Assembly (NCBI GenBank): GCA_033296885.1
Contig: MU863878.1
Span: 310,001 to 374,000, forward strand
DNA from: Triangularia verruculosa
Taxonomy: Eukaryota > Ascomycota > Sordariomycetes > Sordariales > Podosporaceae
Length of the DNA: 64,000 nucleotides
Direction of reading: 5' to 3'
Shown here: positions 24,111 through 35,289 of the stretch, one piece after another
Layout: each line of letters opens with the position of its first letter
Position numbering within the stretch: the stretch's first letter is position 1
Notes under the pieces: generated by a model
What the model was told of the DNA's origin: nothing
Seen by the model: the letters and a program-made list of their open reading frames with translations, nothing else
The model's database searches: none
Made by a program: the position numbers and the translations under genes

Positions 24111-24387
24111 TGCCTGAGCTGAAACATCAAAACACCATTTTCATGCGGTACTATCATTATCACGCCACCTTTAATTTCGGCCGCATGGCGAGAGGGGTAA
24201 ACCTGCCGTGTAACGTTGGGCTCTTGGAAGTTGATGGGATAGGTAGGTACCTGCCTGATTTGAACTTTGGCAGAACACTTCAAGGGTCTTTTCCATCATA
24301 TCACGTCTTTCCTTCCGAAGTTCCCATCGTCACAAATCTCAACTCGATCACTTCTTTGGTTAGAGATATCAGATTGTTATTGTTCGA

Positions 24388-26027
24388 ATGGCAGAATCAT
24401 CGAAGGCATTATTTGACCAGATATCCCGAAGTGAGAGCAATGCCTCGATTCTGCATGACAAAGCGCCGGCATGGGTCTCGTCCCCAGCAATGAGGGGGAC
24501 AAGCGATATTCTCTGGAGCTGCCTGCTTACTCTCTTCGCCTGTGTTTACACAGCTCTTCACCTCAACATCCCCGACATCAACACCTCGAATCGCCAGCTT
24601 TTGTGCAACAAACTGAAATGGATGGCTGTCGCGCTTCTTGCGCCCGAAATCATTCTCTATTACGCCTTAACACAGTATTTGGAGGCCCGGGACTTGATCA
24701 AATTTCTGAGGCAATTGGAAGTTATGAAGTCGGGAAGATCGAATCCTGTAATGACCCGCCCATCCACCATCACGCGGTACTTCAGAAGCATCGGAAGGTT
24801 CTTACCCAGAATTTCTAAGGGCTTCGGGGTTCCAACGGTGCGTTCTTCAGGGGGAGATGCTGGACAGCAAGAGGGCGGACCTGAGCAAGGCTTAGGAGGC
24901 AAAATAGACAGCGACAGAGAGCAAAGTCCGGAACCTCACGATGTATGTGCTGCGCGTTTTTGTACTCACACGGTCCTGTCGAGAGGCATCGTATTGAAAG
25001 TCATGTTTAGGCTCCTTTCGACTTGAAATTTGGGTTCTTTGTGGTCATGGGTGGTCTAGATGTTCAGTTCCACGTTGCGGATGGACAACCAAGGGGCCAC
25101 CTAATTCTCTCCGCTGGGGGTGTAGCGACTCTTGCTGAGCATGACCTTGAGATTTTCAGGGTTCCGAGATCTGTGATCGACAATCAGGAAAAGGCTGATA
25201 CGTTCAAGAAGCTACTTGTTCTCATTCAAGTAAGCTGGCTCTTTATCGAGGCCATTGCCCGGAAGGCATATGGCTTACCACTGAGCCTCCTGGAGTTGCA
25301 CACCGTCGTACACGTCGTCTGTGCAATTATAATGTATTTGCTCTGGTTAAAGGTATGGTGTCAATCATCTCTCAAGACTGGCAACTTCTGCTGATGCGAG
25401 CTCTAAAATATACAGAAGCCACTGGATCTTAGAGCGCCCTACTTGATACAGTCGGCTAGTGGAAGCAACTTTCAGACTCGACTCCAAAAGATGGTGAAAG
25501 ATCGTCCAGGGCTGCGTGCCGCGCCGTATGATTGGATATACGCTCGACGCGGTGATATGGTCGACTTCGACTTCGAAGAATCAACGTCCCGACACGGATT
25601 TGTGTACGTCGTCAATTATATCGCAGAGCGTCGCTTCTTCACAATCGTCATGCTATTTCTTCCTCTTGTCTTTGGCAGTGTCCATCTCTCAGCCTGGAAC
25701 TTCGACTTTCCATCAACAATTGAGAGCACGCTTTGGAAGGTGTCGTGCCTTGTGATTGTGTCCGCTGTTCCGGGCATACTTCTGACCCTCTGTCTCGTCG
25801 TTCTGCTGCACAAGATGACGGAATACTGCAAGTGGTACTCGTACGGCTTTGTGCATCGCGTTGCTGATGCTCTGGTGAGTATGCGTACCTCGCTGTTATG
25901 GTTTGCTGTGGCTCTTCTAATCCTGGTCCGGGTATTTTTGGTGGTGGAATCGTTCATCAGCTTGCGGTCGGTTCCTTTGGGCGTCTACTACACGCCCGCT
26001 TGGATTCAGATGATCCCACACATATGA
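24388..26027 (+). CDS. Multipass membrane protein of a fungal-specific family
   Basis: Three exons, 24388-24942, 25011-25352 and 25416-26027, all joined in phase 0, giving 502 residues. Introns of 68 and 63 nt have donors GTATGT and GTATGG and acceptors TTTAG and TACAG. Hydrophobic segments include ILWSCLLTLFACVYTAL, WMAVALLAPEIILYYAL, FGFFVVMGG, the conserved VSWLFIEAIARKAYGLPLSL with LLELHTVVHVVCAIIMYLLW, and three or four in exon 3 (FFTIVMLFLPLVFGSVHLSA, LWFAVALLILVRVFLVVESF). The protein ends FISLRSVPLGVYYTPAWIQM IPHI. Many filamentous ascomycetes carry families of such proteins (AP.W...P..RGT...LWSC..T.F.C.YTALHLN). I know no function. The upstream copy at 22949-24110 is its decayed duplicate. 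Confidence 0.8.
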
Positions 26028-26268
26028 GATAGAACACATCTACTTACTGGCTGGACCTGTCACCTGGAGTGGAGCTCAATGCTTCCCCGCAAATGATATC
26101 TTGGCGGACCCGCTGTGCCACGATCCAGGGGAGCGGCACCTGACCTAGCGTTCTTGGCATCGCCGGCCAACCGGGGAATGCCAGCAAACAACGAAGACAA
26201 GTGGGGACGATTCTCTTACCGTCGCTCGAACCTCGAAGCCCTTTGCACTGTCCTCATCCGATCTCCCG

Positions 26269-26278
26269 ATATATAAAA
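26269..26278 (+). promoter_or_regulatory. TATA-like box just before the GH31 frame
   Basis: GATATATAAA lies only about 20 bases before the first ATG (26290). In fungi transcription normally starts some 30 or more bases downstream of a functional TATA box. If this box is used, the transcript would begin after 26290 and translation would start at the ATG at 26353. Confidence 0.45.
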
Positions 26279-26289
26279 AACTAACCATC

Positions 26290-28944
26290 ATGTCGGCTCT
26301 AAGTTTCATCACGGGGACCGGTCGCTCAAAGTCAAGCTCGCCCGCAGCACCCATGCTCTCCCGTTCCACTGCCGCGGGGACCCCATCCTCATCCAGGTCA
26401 CCGGTAGACACAGATGCAGTGGCAGACCGCTATTCATTTCCATCCAACCCGTCCGCCAACCCCAAAGCTGTTGTCACCGGCGGCACCAAAGGCAATCACT
26501 ACCGCTTCACAGTTTTGACCGACAGGCTCATCCGATATGAATGGTCGCCAGACGGCGGCTTCGAAGACCGCGTGTCCACTTTTGCCTTGTTCAGAAACTT
26601 CGATGCGCCCCCTTTTCGCACCATTGATAGAGACGACAAGTTAGAGATTATCACCAACCACTTTCATCTACACTACGACAAGAAGAAGTTTTCGTCTTCT
26701 GGCTTTTCTGTCAAGGTTGGAAGTGATGTTTGGAGATATGATGGCAACAGCTATGGCGATTTAGGTGGTACGGCGAGGACATTGGATGGAGCTTGGGGAA
26801 GGGTGGACTTGGAACCTGGTGTCCTCTCGCGCAGGGCCTATGCTGTTCTGGACGACAGCAAGTCCATGTTATTTGACGCCGAAGGATGGATTGCAACAAG
26901 AAAGCCCGATCGCGTCGATGGGTACATCTTTGCGTACAACGGAGATCACAAGCGCGCCATCAAAGACTTTTATCGCCTCTCTGGCAGCCAGCCGGTTCTC
27001 CCGCGATGGACACTTGGAAACTGGTGGTCAAGATATCACGAGTACTCCGCCGAGGAGTACATCCGGTTGATGGATGAGTTCAAGAAACAGGGGGTGCCAC
27101 TCAGCGCTGCAGTTATCGATATGGACTGGCACAAGGTTCACATCCCGAGCAAGTATGGCTCTGGTTGGACTGGATACAGCTGGAACAGGGACCTCTTTCC
27201 ACAGCCAGAGAAGTTTCTCAAACAGTTGCATGATCGAAAGCTCAAGGTTACCGTCAACGATCACCCAGCTGACGGCATTCGAGCATTTGAGGATCAGTAC
27301 AAGGAAGTGGCAAAGGCCTTGAACCACGACACATCTCGTGAGGAACCCATTCGCTTCGACTGCTGTAGTCGCAAGTTCATGGATGCCTATTTCGATGTTC
27401 TCAAAGTCGGACTCGAGAAGCAAGGTATCGACTTTTGGTGGATTGACTGGCAGCAGGGAACCCGCTCTCGAATCCCCGGCGTTGACCCCCTCTGGGTGCT
27501 CAATCATTACCACTACCTCACCAGCCGCAGAAACGTCAAGACAATCGAGAGACCCATCACCTTCTCCCGCTACGCCGGCGCTGGGTCACACCGCTACCCA
27601 ATTGGCTTCTCCGGCGACACTCAGATCAGCTGGGCAGGCCTTGAATTCCAGCCCGAGTTTACGGCAACCGCCTCCAATATCGGCTACGGTTGGTGGTCTC
27701 ATGATATTGGTGGGCATTGGGGTGGTTGGCGCTCCAACCAGCTCACTGTTCGCTGGGTTCAGCTTGGTGTTTTTTCGCCCATCCTCCGCCTCCATTCCAC
27801 CAAGTCGCTGTGGAACAGCAAGGAGCCCTGGAACTTCGAGTCCTACCCGGCCCAAATCATCAAGGACTTCCTTGTTCTACGTCACCGCCTCGTTCCATAT
27901 CTCTACACCATGAACATCCGCGCAGCGTACGAGTCGGAACCGCTGATCCAGCCAATGTACTGGAACCACCCGCACACCGAAGAAGCTTACCATGTGCCCA
28001 CTCAGTACTACTTTGGCCCTAACCTCATTGTCGCACCCATTACCTCCCCCGACGACGGCATCACTCTTACCTCATCCTCCAGGGCCTGGCTTCCAGAAGG
28101 CCGCTACGTGTCTCTGTTTTCGCCGCACATTGTGTACACGGGCAACAGACACATCCAGCTCCACCGCCCCCTCGACCAGATCCCTGTCCTCGCCAAAGAA
28201 GGCACCATCATCCCCTTGGACAGCACGCCTCACTTGTCCAACGGAACCCCCCGACCAGAAGAAATCACCATCCTCCTCGTCGTAGGCAAAGACGCCCAGT
28301 TCAACCTCCTCGAAGAAGCCCCTACCTCCTCCCACCGCCATGAAATTCCCCACGACGATCCCCGCAACAACTTCACCTCCACACCCATCGGCTGGAACCA
28401 AAAGTCGGGCCAGTTGACCATCGGCCCCGAGAAGACTCCCTTCTCCCGTTATCACTCGCACCCCCACCGTCACTGGAAGGTCAAACTCATCGGGCACACC
28501 GCCACCAAAGCCCACCTCGAGAGGCTCACGTCTGGTTACAAGGTCACCGAAGTCGCTGGATCAATCGAGATCGATCTCGGCCCCGTCTTCAGGTGGAGTC
28601 CTCACGCCCCCTTTGAGCTTACTCTTGGCCCAGAGCTGCAGTTGGATGTCCTTGACTTCAAGAAGCAGGCGTTTGATCGGATTCACCGGGCGGAGGGGTG
28701 GTATGATGACAAGGATAAGATTTGGAACTGTGTGGCGGATGTGAATAGCGGGAGTGTGGAGGAGAGGGTGGAGAGGCTGCATCATTTGAATGGGGTGTAT
28801 GCGAGCTTGAAGAACTCGGTGATGGAGGTGTGGGCGGCGGATGATAGGGCTGAGGGGACGGCGTTTGGGAGGGAGATTTGGACAAATGTTGCGAAGACTG
28901 AGGGGGAGCAGGAGGAGGATTGGAATGATTATGTTTTGGTTTGA
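26290..28944 (+). CDS. Glycoside hydrolase family 31, probable alpha-glucosidase
   Basis: Intron-free frame of 884 residues from the first ATG, or 863 from the ATG at 26353. It has the GH31 N-terminal domain (HYRFTVLTDRLIRYEWSPDG, the usual galactose-mutarotase-like segment). The (beta/alpha)8 barrel contains LPRWTLGNWWSRYHEYS and the nucleophile motif DFWWIDWQQG (Asp near residue 386 counting from 26290). The acid/base region FSGDTQISWAG has its Asp near residue 443, and WWSHDIGGHWGG follows. The length agrees with family members and the essential Asp residues are present. No signal peptide is visible, so it is probably intracellular. GH31 enzymes release terminal alpha-linked glucose, or xylose in some members. 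The exact substrate cannot be read from the sequence. The first ~45 residues are Ser-rich and atypical. Confidence 0.88.
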   Translation: MSALSFITGTGRSKSSSPAAPMLSRSTAAGTPSSSRSPVDTDAVADRYSFPSNPSANPKAVVTGGTKGNHYRFTVLTDRLIRYEWSPDGGFEDRVSTFALFRNFDAPPFRTIDRDDKLEIITNHFHLHYDKKKFSSSGFSVKVGSDVWRYDGNSYGDLGGTARTLDGAWGRVDLEPGVLSRRAYAVLDDSKSMLFDAEGWIATRKPDRVDGYIFAYNGDHKRAIKDFYRLSGSQPVLPRWTLGNWWSRYHEYSAEEYIRLMDEFKKQGVPLSAAVIDMDWHKVHIPSKYGSGWTGYSWNRDLFPQPEKFLKQLHDRKLKVTVNDHPADGIRAFEDQYKEVAKALNHDTSREEPIRFDCCSRKFMDAYFDVLKVGLEKQGIDFWWIDWQQGTRSRIPGVDPLWVLNHYHYLTSRRNVKTIERPITFSRYAGAGSHRYPIGFSGDTQISWAGLEFQPEFTATASNIGYGWWSHDIGGHWGGWRSNQLTVRWVQLGVFSPILRLHSTKSLWNSKEPWNFESYPAQIIKDFLVLRHRLVPYLYTMNIRAAYESEPLIQPMYWNHPHTEEAYHVPTQYYFGPNLIVAPITSPDDGITLTSSSRAWLPEGRYVSLFSPHIVYTGNRHIQLHRPLDQIPVLAKEGTIIPLDSTPHLSNGTPRPEEITILLVVGKDAQFNLLEEAPTSSHRHEIPHDDPRNNFTSTPIGWNQKSGQLTIGPEKTPFSRYHSHPHRHWKVKLIGHTATKAHLERLTSGYKVTEVAGSIEIDLGPVFRWSPHAPFELTLGPELQLDVLDFKKQAFDRIHRAEGWYDDKDKIWNCVADVNSGSVEERVERLHHLNGVYASLKNSVMEVWAADDRAEGTAFGREIWTNVAKTEGEQEEDWNDYVLV

Positions 28945-29853
28945 AGAGGGGGTGGGGATATGATGTAATGATGAATGAATTCTGGTTTCTTTAAGGTGAG
29001 GTCTTGTTTGTCAGTTGCTGTTTGCTGTTTGCAGAGTACTTTGGGCTCTATATTTCTTTTATTTAGACAGTATACTCAGTTCTTTGTTATGTTATCATCG
29101 AAGCGACTGTTTTCTGAGAAATGACGCTGTATCTCCAATACTTTTGTGGTTTTTGATAGAGTGGCCTCCATTGACGTGTTACAAAGCTGTTACGGGGCGA
29201 TGATGTGGAGTAGGTGGTTTCATGATGGTTAGACGTAGACGATAAGGAGCAGCGAGTTCGGGGAGTTTGGCAGACGGTCTGATGGCACCTATGAATAGGT
29301 ATGGCCTTTGTATGCCCTCTTGTGTTCTCCTTCTTGCGCAGTCAAATAGGTATCTTTGGAACAGGATTGCATTGCAGATGTGAAGGCAAGGCTCGCTGGA
29401 ACAGTCCATCAAGGTACCTAGTACCTTATCTAGGGTGGTCACCCGCAGGCCAAGAAGCAAGGAGCTCAGGGAACTTGGTAAGAGGGTTTAACTGGTGGAT
29501 AGAATGCTCTAAGGGTATAAATATGATCCTGTACACTCTTTTTGAAGCTCTCTTCTTAAGAGGTAGCCAATATCATCTGTTCGGTAGCTATATACGTCAA
29601 GATAGCTACGTGGGTTCCCAACTCAACCGATAATTCATGGCGTTGTGGACAATGTGGTAACATCTGGGGATGAAACTTGAAGGAGAAGGGAAAAACGAGT
29701 AGGTTCTATCTACTAGGTACCATGACGGATGGTAAGAAGAGCAAGGTAGCGCGCCTGTGGCCGTGTAATCAAGCTAATTCTTTCTATTCTCTCTGAGCTT
29801 ATACTGCATTATGTCTAAAGTACGCTGGTGAACCTACTGGCTATATGATGACC
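28945..29853. other. Intergenic region between convergent genes
   Basis: It contains the probable 3' UTR of the GH31 gene and the 3' side of the minus-strand NLR gene. AGGTACCTAGTACCT is at about 29402-29417. No gene, RNA or repeat beyond that motif is supported. Confidence 0.4.
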
Positions 29854-32800
29854 TCAAGCAGGATGTCTCTCAATGAAGTCCCTAAACAATCTCATAACTT
29901 CGTTCAGTTTCAGAGTTCGCATGTCACTTTCATTGATCTCTGCCATCCACCGCTCGACAACATCCATAGCTGAATTCCCCTCGAGATCTGGAACTCGGGG
30001 ATCACACTTACCCGTCAATGCGATGGTGTGCATGAGATGATACGGCCTGAGGATTGAGCGATTTCTCCAGGGGTCCATTCTCACCCAAAGCTCCTTCAGC
30101 TCCCGCGCACCTGGGAAATCCAAGACTCGGCGCAATATATTTCTCCCAAGATTGTCTCGCGCTCCCGCATCCGCCCCTGCCTCCGTGATCAGGTAACGGA
30201 CAATCTCTAGGTGGCCTGACCATTGTGTAGATTGCTCTCCTGCCCATAACAACGCAGTCATGCCTTGCCGATCCCTTGCCTCAACATCCGCCCCTGCTTC
30301 TGCAATCAGGTATTTCACAATGTCCAAATGTCCAATGGTTGCCGCCACCAGAAGCGCCGTCTGACCTTCGGCACCATCCCTTGCCTCGACATCCGCCCCT
30401 ACGTCTAAAATCAGTTTCACAATGTCCAAATCTCGATTCATTGCCGCCACCAGAAGCGCCGTCTGACCCATGGTATTTCTTGCCTCGACATCCGCCCCTA
30501 CTTTTGTAATTAGGTATTTCACAATGTCCAAATCTCTATTCTTTACCGCCACTAGAAGCGCCGTCTGACCTTCGGCATTTCTTGCCTCGACATCGCAGCG
30601 CCTTGTTTGAACGACATATTTGACCAGATCCAAACGTCGGCCGGTGACAGCCGCCGGTAGCAGATTGCTGACGTGTTGCTCAGAGGTCCCAATAAGATAC
30701 CGTACCACATCGTCGCAACCTTTGAAAGCCGCTTGGTGAAGCGGGGCGGTGAACCTTGGTGCACTGGTCTCGGGGGATGGACTCCTGCACCCAATGTCGA
30801 AATCGGCTTTGCCCGTCTGGTAGAATATTCGGACGATTTCTGTGCGGCCTGAATCTGCGGCATGCCACAGCGGAGTGCAGCCAGCCCTATCATAGCTGTT
30901 AACCGTTACCTCGGTCGATGACAGGAGGTATTTTACGACTTCTTCCTGGCCCATACGTGCAGCGTGGGACAGCGGCGTCCGCCCTTTTGAATCTTGGCTG
31001 TCTAACGAGATTTTCAGTTCCCTGATGAGCTTGATTAGCCAAATTTGGCCTTGTCCGGCGGCTCTGCATAGGCAATCGATAATCTTTTGCCTCCTGAGTG
31101 TGGGCTAGGGATCTTGATCCGTGGTGAGAAGCGCGAAAAGTAAAGTTTCATCGCCGATCTTCACAATCTTCTCCCAGGCGATTTTGGGAGTGCCAGGGTT
31201 GAAGTCCTCCTCGATCCGAGGATCGCGCTCACACTGGTGAAAATAATCATGGTATAGAGTTTTAATCGCCGGACTATTTTCCATGGTACACACGGCATTC
31301 GACTCTAGGTGGATATTCATCATTTCGCGGGTCGCCGTCAAAGATCCTGCTGCCCGTGCTGCAAATAAAGGACAAAGGTATTTTCCGGTCCCAGGTTGCA
31401 AGTAATCGCCTTTTCTCATTGCCAGCGTCCGACAGAAAACTGGGTAGTTGTGCTTGGCGACCAAGTATGACAGGCTTACGGATGGCGATTCTTGTTCCCT
31501 CTTCAAAAGGTTCCACAGAGAGACGTAATGGGCAAGATCAAACTTGGTGAGAAAATCAGACTGATCGATGCCCCAGGCTTGCGCTTGTTCCGCGTGGTAT
31601 AATACGTATTTCATGGCGTATTTAAACAGTGGGAACTGCGAGAGTAGTTTCCTGCCGCTTGGTAGCTGGCTCGGATCGACCCTGAGGGAAACCTGGCAGC
31701 ATCTCTTTAGGGTCTCATGCGCCTGCCCATCAAAGTTGTTGCCAAGGTCAGGCCAAAGTTTCCCCAAAGTTTTCGGGTCGGATAAAAAGGTACGGACCGA
31801 CTCGTGAATGAATTGAACGGTTATCGCATCGTAAGACTTAGCGGAGGTCATCTCGTAGAGCAGAAGGAGTCTGCCAGGTGGAACATCCCACGAGGAAAAA
31901 CCTTCAATTTCTATGAACCCCTTCGAAGCATCAGTGATAAACTGCCGCAGGTCATGAGGACTTGGTTTGAAAGACTGCCAATCTTCAAGCTGAAAGGTTG
32001 ACCGCCCCTTTGACTTTTGTCCGCACATGACCCCGATGTAAAGCTCCTTTGGTTGCAAGAGCCGTCGTGAGTACAGAACCCACTGAATGCTCAACAGTAG
32101 ATCGTCCTTCTCATCTGGATTCTCGATTCGAGTATTCACAATGTCGTAGAACAACGAGTGAAGATCAGTGGGTATCTTATTGAGGGTTTCCCACACCGAG
32201 AAAATCCGCCCACGTAGGAGATTCTTGTTGGGCATGTCGACAACCAATGCCACCCACATAAACACACCGTTAGACCGCTCCTGGACTCGCTGCTTCAATT
32301 CGTCAGCTTTGTGATGGCCCTTGGCTTTTAGCTTGCTTTCGATGTATTTCTTAATGTCTTCTGTATGGCCTTGCTGAGTTTCGAGATCGAATTTAAGGCC
32401 CTTTTCAATGTCCAGAGCAGGGTAGTGCCTACTGGTAAAGAAGATCCTGACTTGTTTTCCACTCGAGACTGCAATGCGACCTAGATCTTCAAAGCTTGAT
32501 AACATGAGTCCGATCTGGGAAGCATCGCATTCGTCAAGTGCGTCGATGTAGCAGACCACTGCCATGTCTTGCAGCCCCTGAAGCGCCTCCTCGAAAATTG
32601 CTCTCAGTGATTCGACGCTCCACACATTGTCTTCTCGAAGCGCTGTGTAGATGAATTCCCTGAAATTATCCAGCACTCTGATTATATCCGGCGCTTTCTC
32701 CAGCAGCTGCAGTAAAAGTGCTCGATACAGGCCCTCCACCGACCTTTCCAGGGGCCCTCCACGGGCGTTGAAGAAAAACGACAGGATGATGGTATCTTCG

Positions 32801-34173
32801 TTGCTTGACCTGTCTTTCTCGCGAGACAATGCAAATTTTGTTAGTGTTGACTTGCCCGTGCCGGCATGACCTCTAACCCAGAGAAATCCATGATGATCCT
32901 GTAGCTTGGTGCCGTCTTGCCATGCCAAAAACTGCTGATTCTCAGGGAGCCATTTGCAAGTTTCAATATGAGCATCCTTGATTGCAAGCTGACGTGCATC
33001 CATTCGATCGAACGCCAGCGACTTCAAAAGTACGCGGCGTCTTGCGTCTGCTTCCCTTTCGGCTGGTACAAGTGCTTCTTCGCGCCGCCGTTCATCCGTT
33101 TCAGAATCGCGGGTTTGGCACCAAGTGGCCATGGAGCCAAGGGCATGAGCTACCTTCCGAAATTCAACATCGTCTGGACCAGCGAAGCGGCACATGTCCA
33201 TGTGATTGCGGGCAATGTGTTGGGTTGTCTCGATGCCAGGCAAATCCATGGTCGACGATGGATCCTCAACAACTTTGTCGCCATTGAGAGCTTGGAGGCC
33301 AATCTGCTCTTGAAAAGAGTGTATTCTCCATCCTCTGAATTGAGCAAGGGGCCCAAACTCATCCCTCAGTTCTCGAAGTCTTTCCGAAGTCGGCAGAAGT
33401 GTTTCCATGATTTCCTCGTTGATTCGAAATCCCAGAACCTTCGCAAGCCCCTCAGCCACGCTCCTGAGAATCCCGCGTGGATTAGCCCCTGGGTGCGGTG
33501 TTCCGAAGAACATCAGACCGGCAGTGCACTCGGAGACTGTTCTCAGATGGGGATGGCCCGTATAACAGCCACTTGATCGTCGCAACATCTCCTTAACAAT
33601 GATACCACCAAGACTGTGCGCAACGAACAGTATGGGTCTGGTTCTACTCGCCGCACCCGTCCTCGGGTCATAACCTTCCGAGGCAACCATTCCCGAGACA
33701 CCCCCTCTCAAGCCAGCAATCTCCTGTAGAAAGCCCCAAGCAATATGGTATACTTGTGCTCGAGCCAGAGAAGGGCCAAAGACTCCATGCCTGATGTGGG
33801 TATCGTAACCGTATGTCAAGACGCGAGCTTTTGGAAGAACGGCTGGAAGCAAGTCCTGTGGCCAATACACGACTGCTTCCTTGGGCCGACTTGGGACATC
33901 GCTTTCGCTGTCTCCACGATTCGAGGACGAAAAGATGCGTCTGATCTTGTTGGAGAGTCGGTCTTTTTCTAATAGAGAAGGCGACTTAACTCTCTGAGAC
34001 CATGTATGATGGGGGTCCCCCGTAAATCCATGGACGAAGATGACACTATCAGTGGTGGGTTGAGTAAGTCTAAGAACAAGGGTTTGGGCCTCATAAGACC
34101 GGACTTACTCTAATAATGGATCAGGTGGGCAGACGACCACCGTCAAGCCATTTGCTGCAACATTAGGCGGCAT
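29854..34173 (-). CDS. NLR-type receptor: SesB-like hydrolase, NACHT, ankyrin repeats; one internal TAG
   Basis: Two exons on the minus strand, 34173-34109 and 34069-29854; the 39-nt intron uses GTAAGT and CTTAG. Without the internal stop the frame spans 1426 sense and stop codons. Order: short leader; alpha/beta-hydrolase domain with oxyanion motif VIFVHGFTGDP and nucleophile elbow FVAHSLGGIIVKEM (the SesB type found on fungal STAND proteins); NACHT with P-loop GHAGTGKSTLTKF near residue 425 and Walker B VVCYIDALDECD; a helical region; then at least seven ankyrin repeats. A single in-frame TAG at 31107-31105 (codon 1010) separates hydrolase-NACHT from the ankyrin half, and the frame continues unbroken on both sides. 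The receptor may therefore be a recent nonsense allele, be made without its sensor, or be made by read-through. Such receptors are presumed to sense ligands through the repeats. Confidence 0.85.
30290..30600 (-). repeat. Nearly identical ankyrin-coding units
   Basis: Three or four successive ankyrin units of about 99-102 bp remain close at DNA level. AGAAGCGCCGTCTGACC recurs at about 30350, 30450 and 30553, each flanked by CTCGACATCCGCCCCTAC-like and TTTCACAATGTCCAAAT words. The encoded repeats share GQTALLVA.....DLDIVKYLI...GADVEAR. Such internal homogeneity indicates recent amplification or gene conversion among repeats, as in fast-evolving fungal NLR sensor domains. Confidence 0.75.
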
Positions 34174-35289
34174 TGGGTAAGAATATACTAGGTATGCTGA
34201 AACCTGCTGGAGTGTGAGATGCTGGGTACCTGGCAGCGTGTGTGACTGTTGAACGTCTCTGCGTCAATATGCTCTAGCTGCGATCAGCCGTGTATGAGGA
34301 AGGTATGCGCATCGGCAAGGTGTAGATGCTTTTGGTTTATCATACGCTTGAGGCGGGGCGTGAGTGCAAAGCTCACGATGTTTACCCCGCTTGAAAGCTG
34401 GAGTCAAAAGTGGGCGAGGACTTTTTCAGGCACAGCCACAGAGCAGGGGACCTTCAAACTTTGCGGCTTAGTGTTTTGACCACAGCGGTTCACCACAGCC
34501 TTTCACTGGCTCAGGGCATGGGAAGCTTTGATGCCTTTTTCAACCAAATGGGAGGAAAACTGCCGCCAAGTCTCCTCCAGGTGAAGATGTCTGCACGTGA
34601 TAGCTATCGCCGATTTCGAAGAGCCTGGTGCGTCCTCCAGTAAGCGGTAACCAGCATAGTACCCTTTCTTGACAAATACGAAATTCTTGAGAGACGGAAA
34701 TGTCAATCAGGTCAAAAGGTCTGATGGAGGTGAATCCAGTAGTTTCCAGGTTGACATCAACTGGGTACCTTAGGTAGGTATCTATCGCCGTGGAAATCAT
34801 CCATCATCGTCTCAAAAGTCCGCCATGACTGTGTGAAGATCTAGCTCAATCAAGTAGGGCATAAGGATAAGTCAAGATCGGAAGATCATTCACTAAAGTC
34901 AGGAGTATCAAATCATGTGAGACGCTACCTTATACCTCATCATCCAGACGTACGCTTCCCGTTGTGGACAATGGTTCAAATGATCTTCATTCCCAGAAGC
35001 CCAAGGGGCCCTCCTAGAAAGGCTGAGCAAGAAACTACCTCTGAAGATGGCAGTTGAGGCCCTCTGTGCATGTACGCACCTTTGGAATGGCCGAACTGTG
35101 GTTCGGGCGGTGAGGTAAGGTACCTGACTTAGAATGACACACATGGAAAGCGCAGACCTGCTGGAGCAGCAGTAGGAGCACCTTCCTGGACAGGCCACTG
35201 CAGTGTCTGGTTCAGGTAGATACACAGAAAATATTTTCAAATTAGGTGATTTTCTTGTTTCCCCAAGACCATCAGCAACAGCAACCAAG
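34174..35289. other. Intergenic region between divergent genes
   Basis: It lies between the divergent starts of the NLR gene (34173) and the small gene at 35290 and should contain both promoters. GGTACC-type words occur at about 34223, 34766 and 35119. No protein frame with supporting motifs was found. Confidence 0.4.

Noticed and set aside
24943..25026. Continuation of the first exon of the membrane protein past GTATGT
   Set aside because: The sequence after the donor (VCAARFCTHTVLSRG) is not family-like; splicing to 25011 restores FGFFVVMGG in phase.
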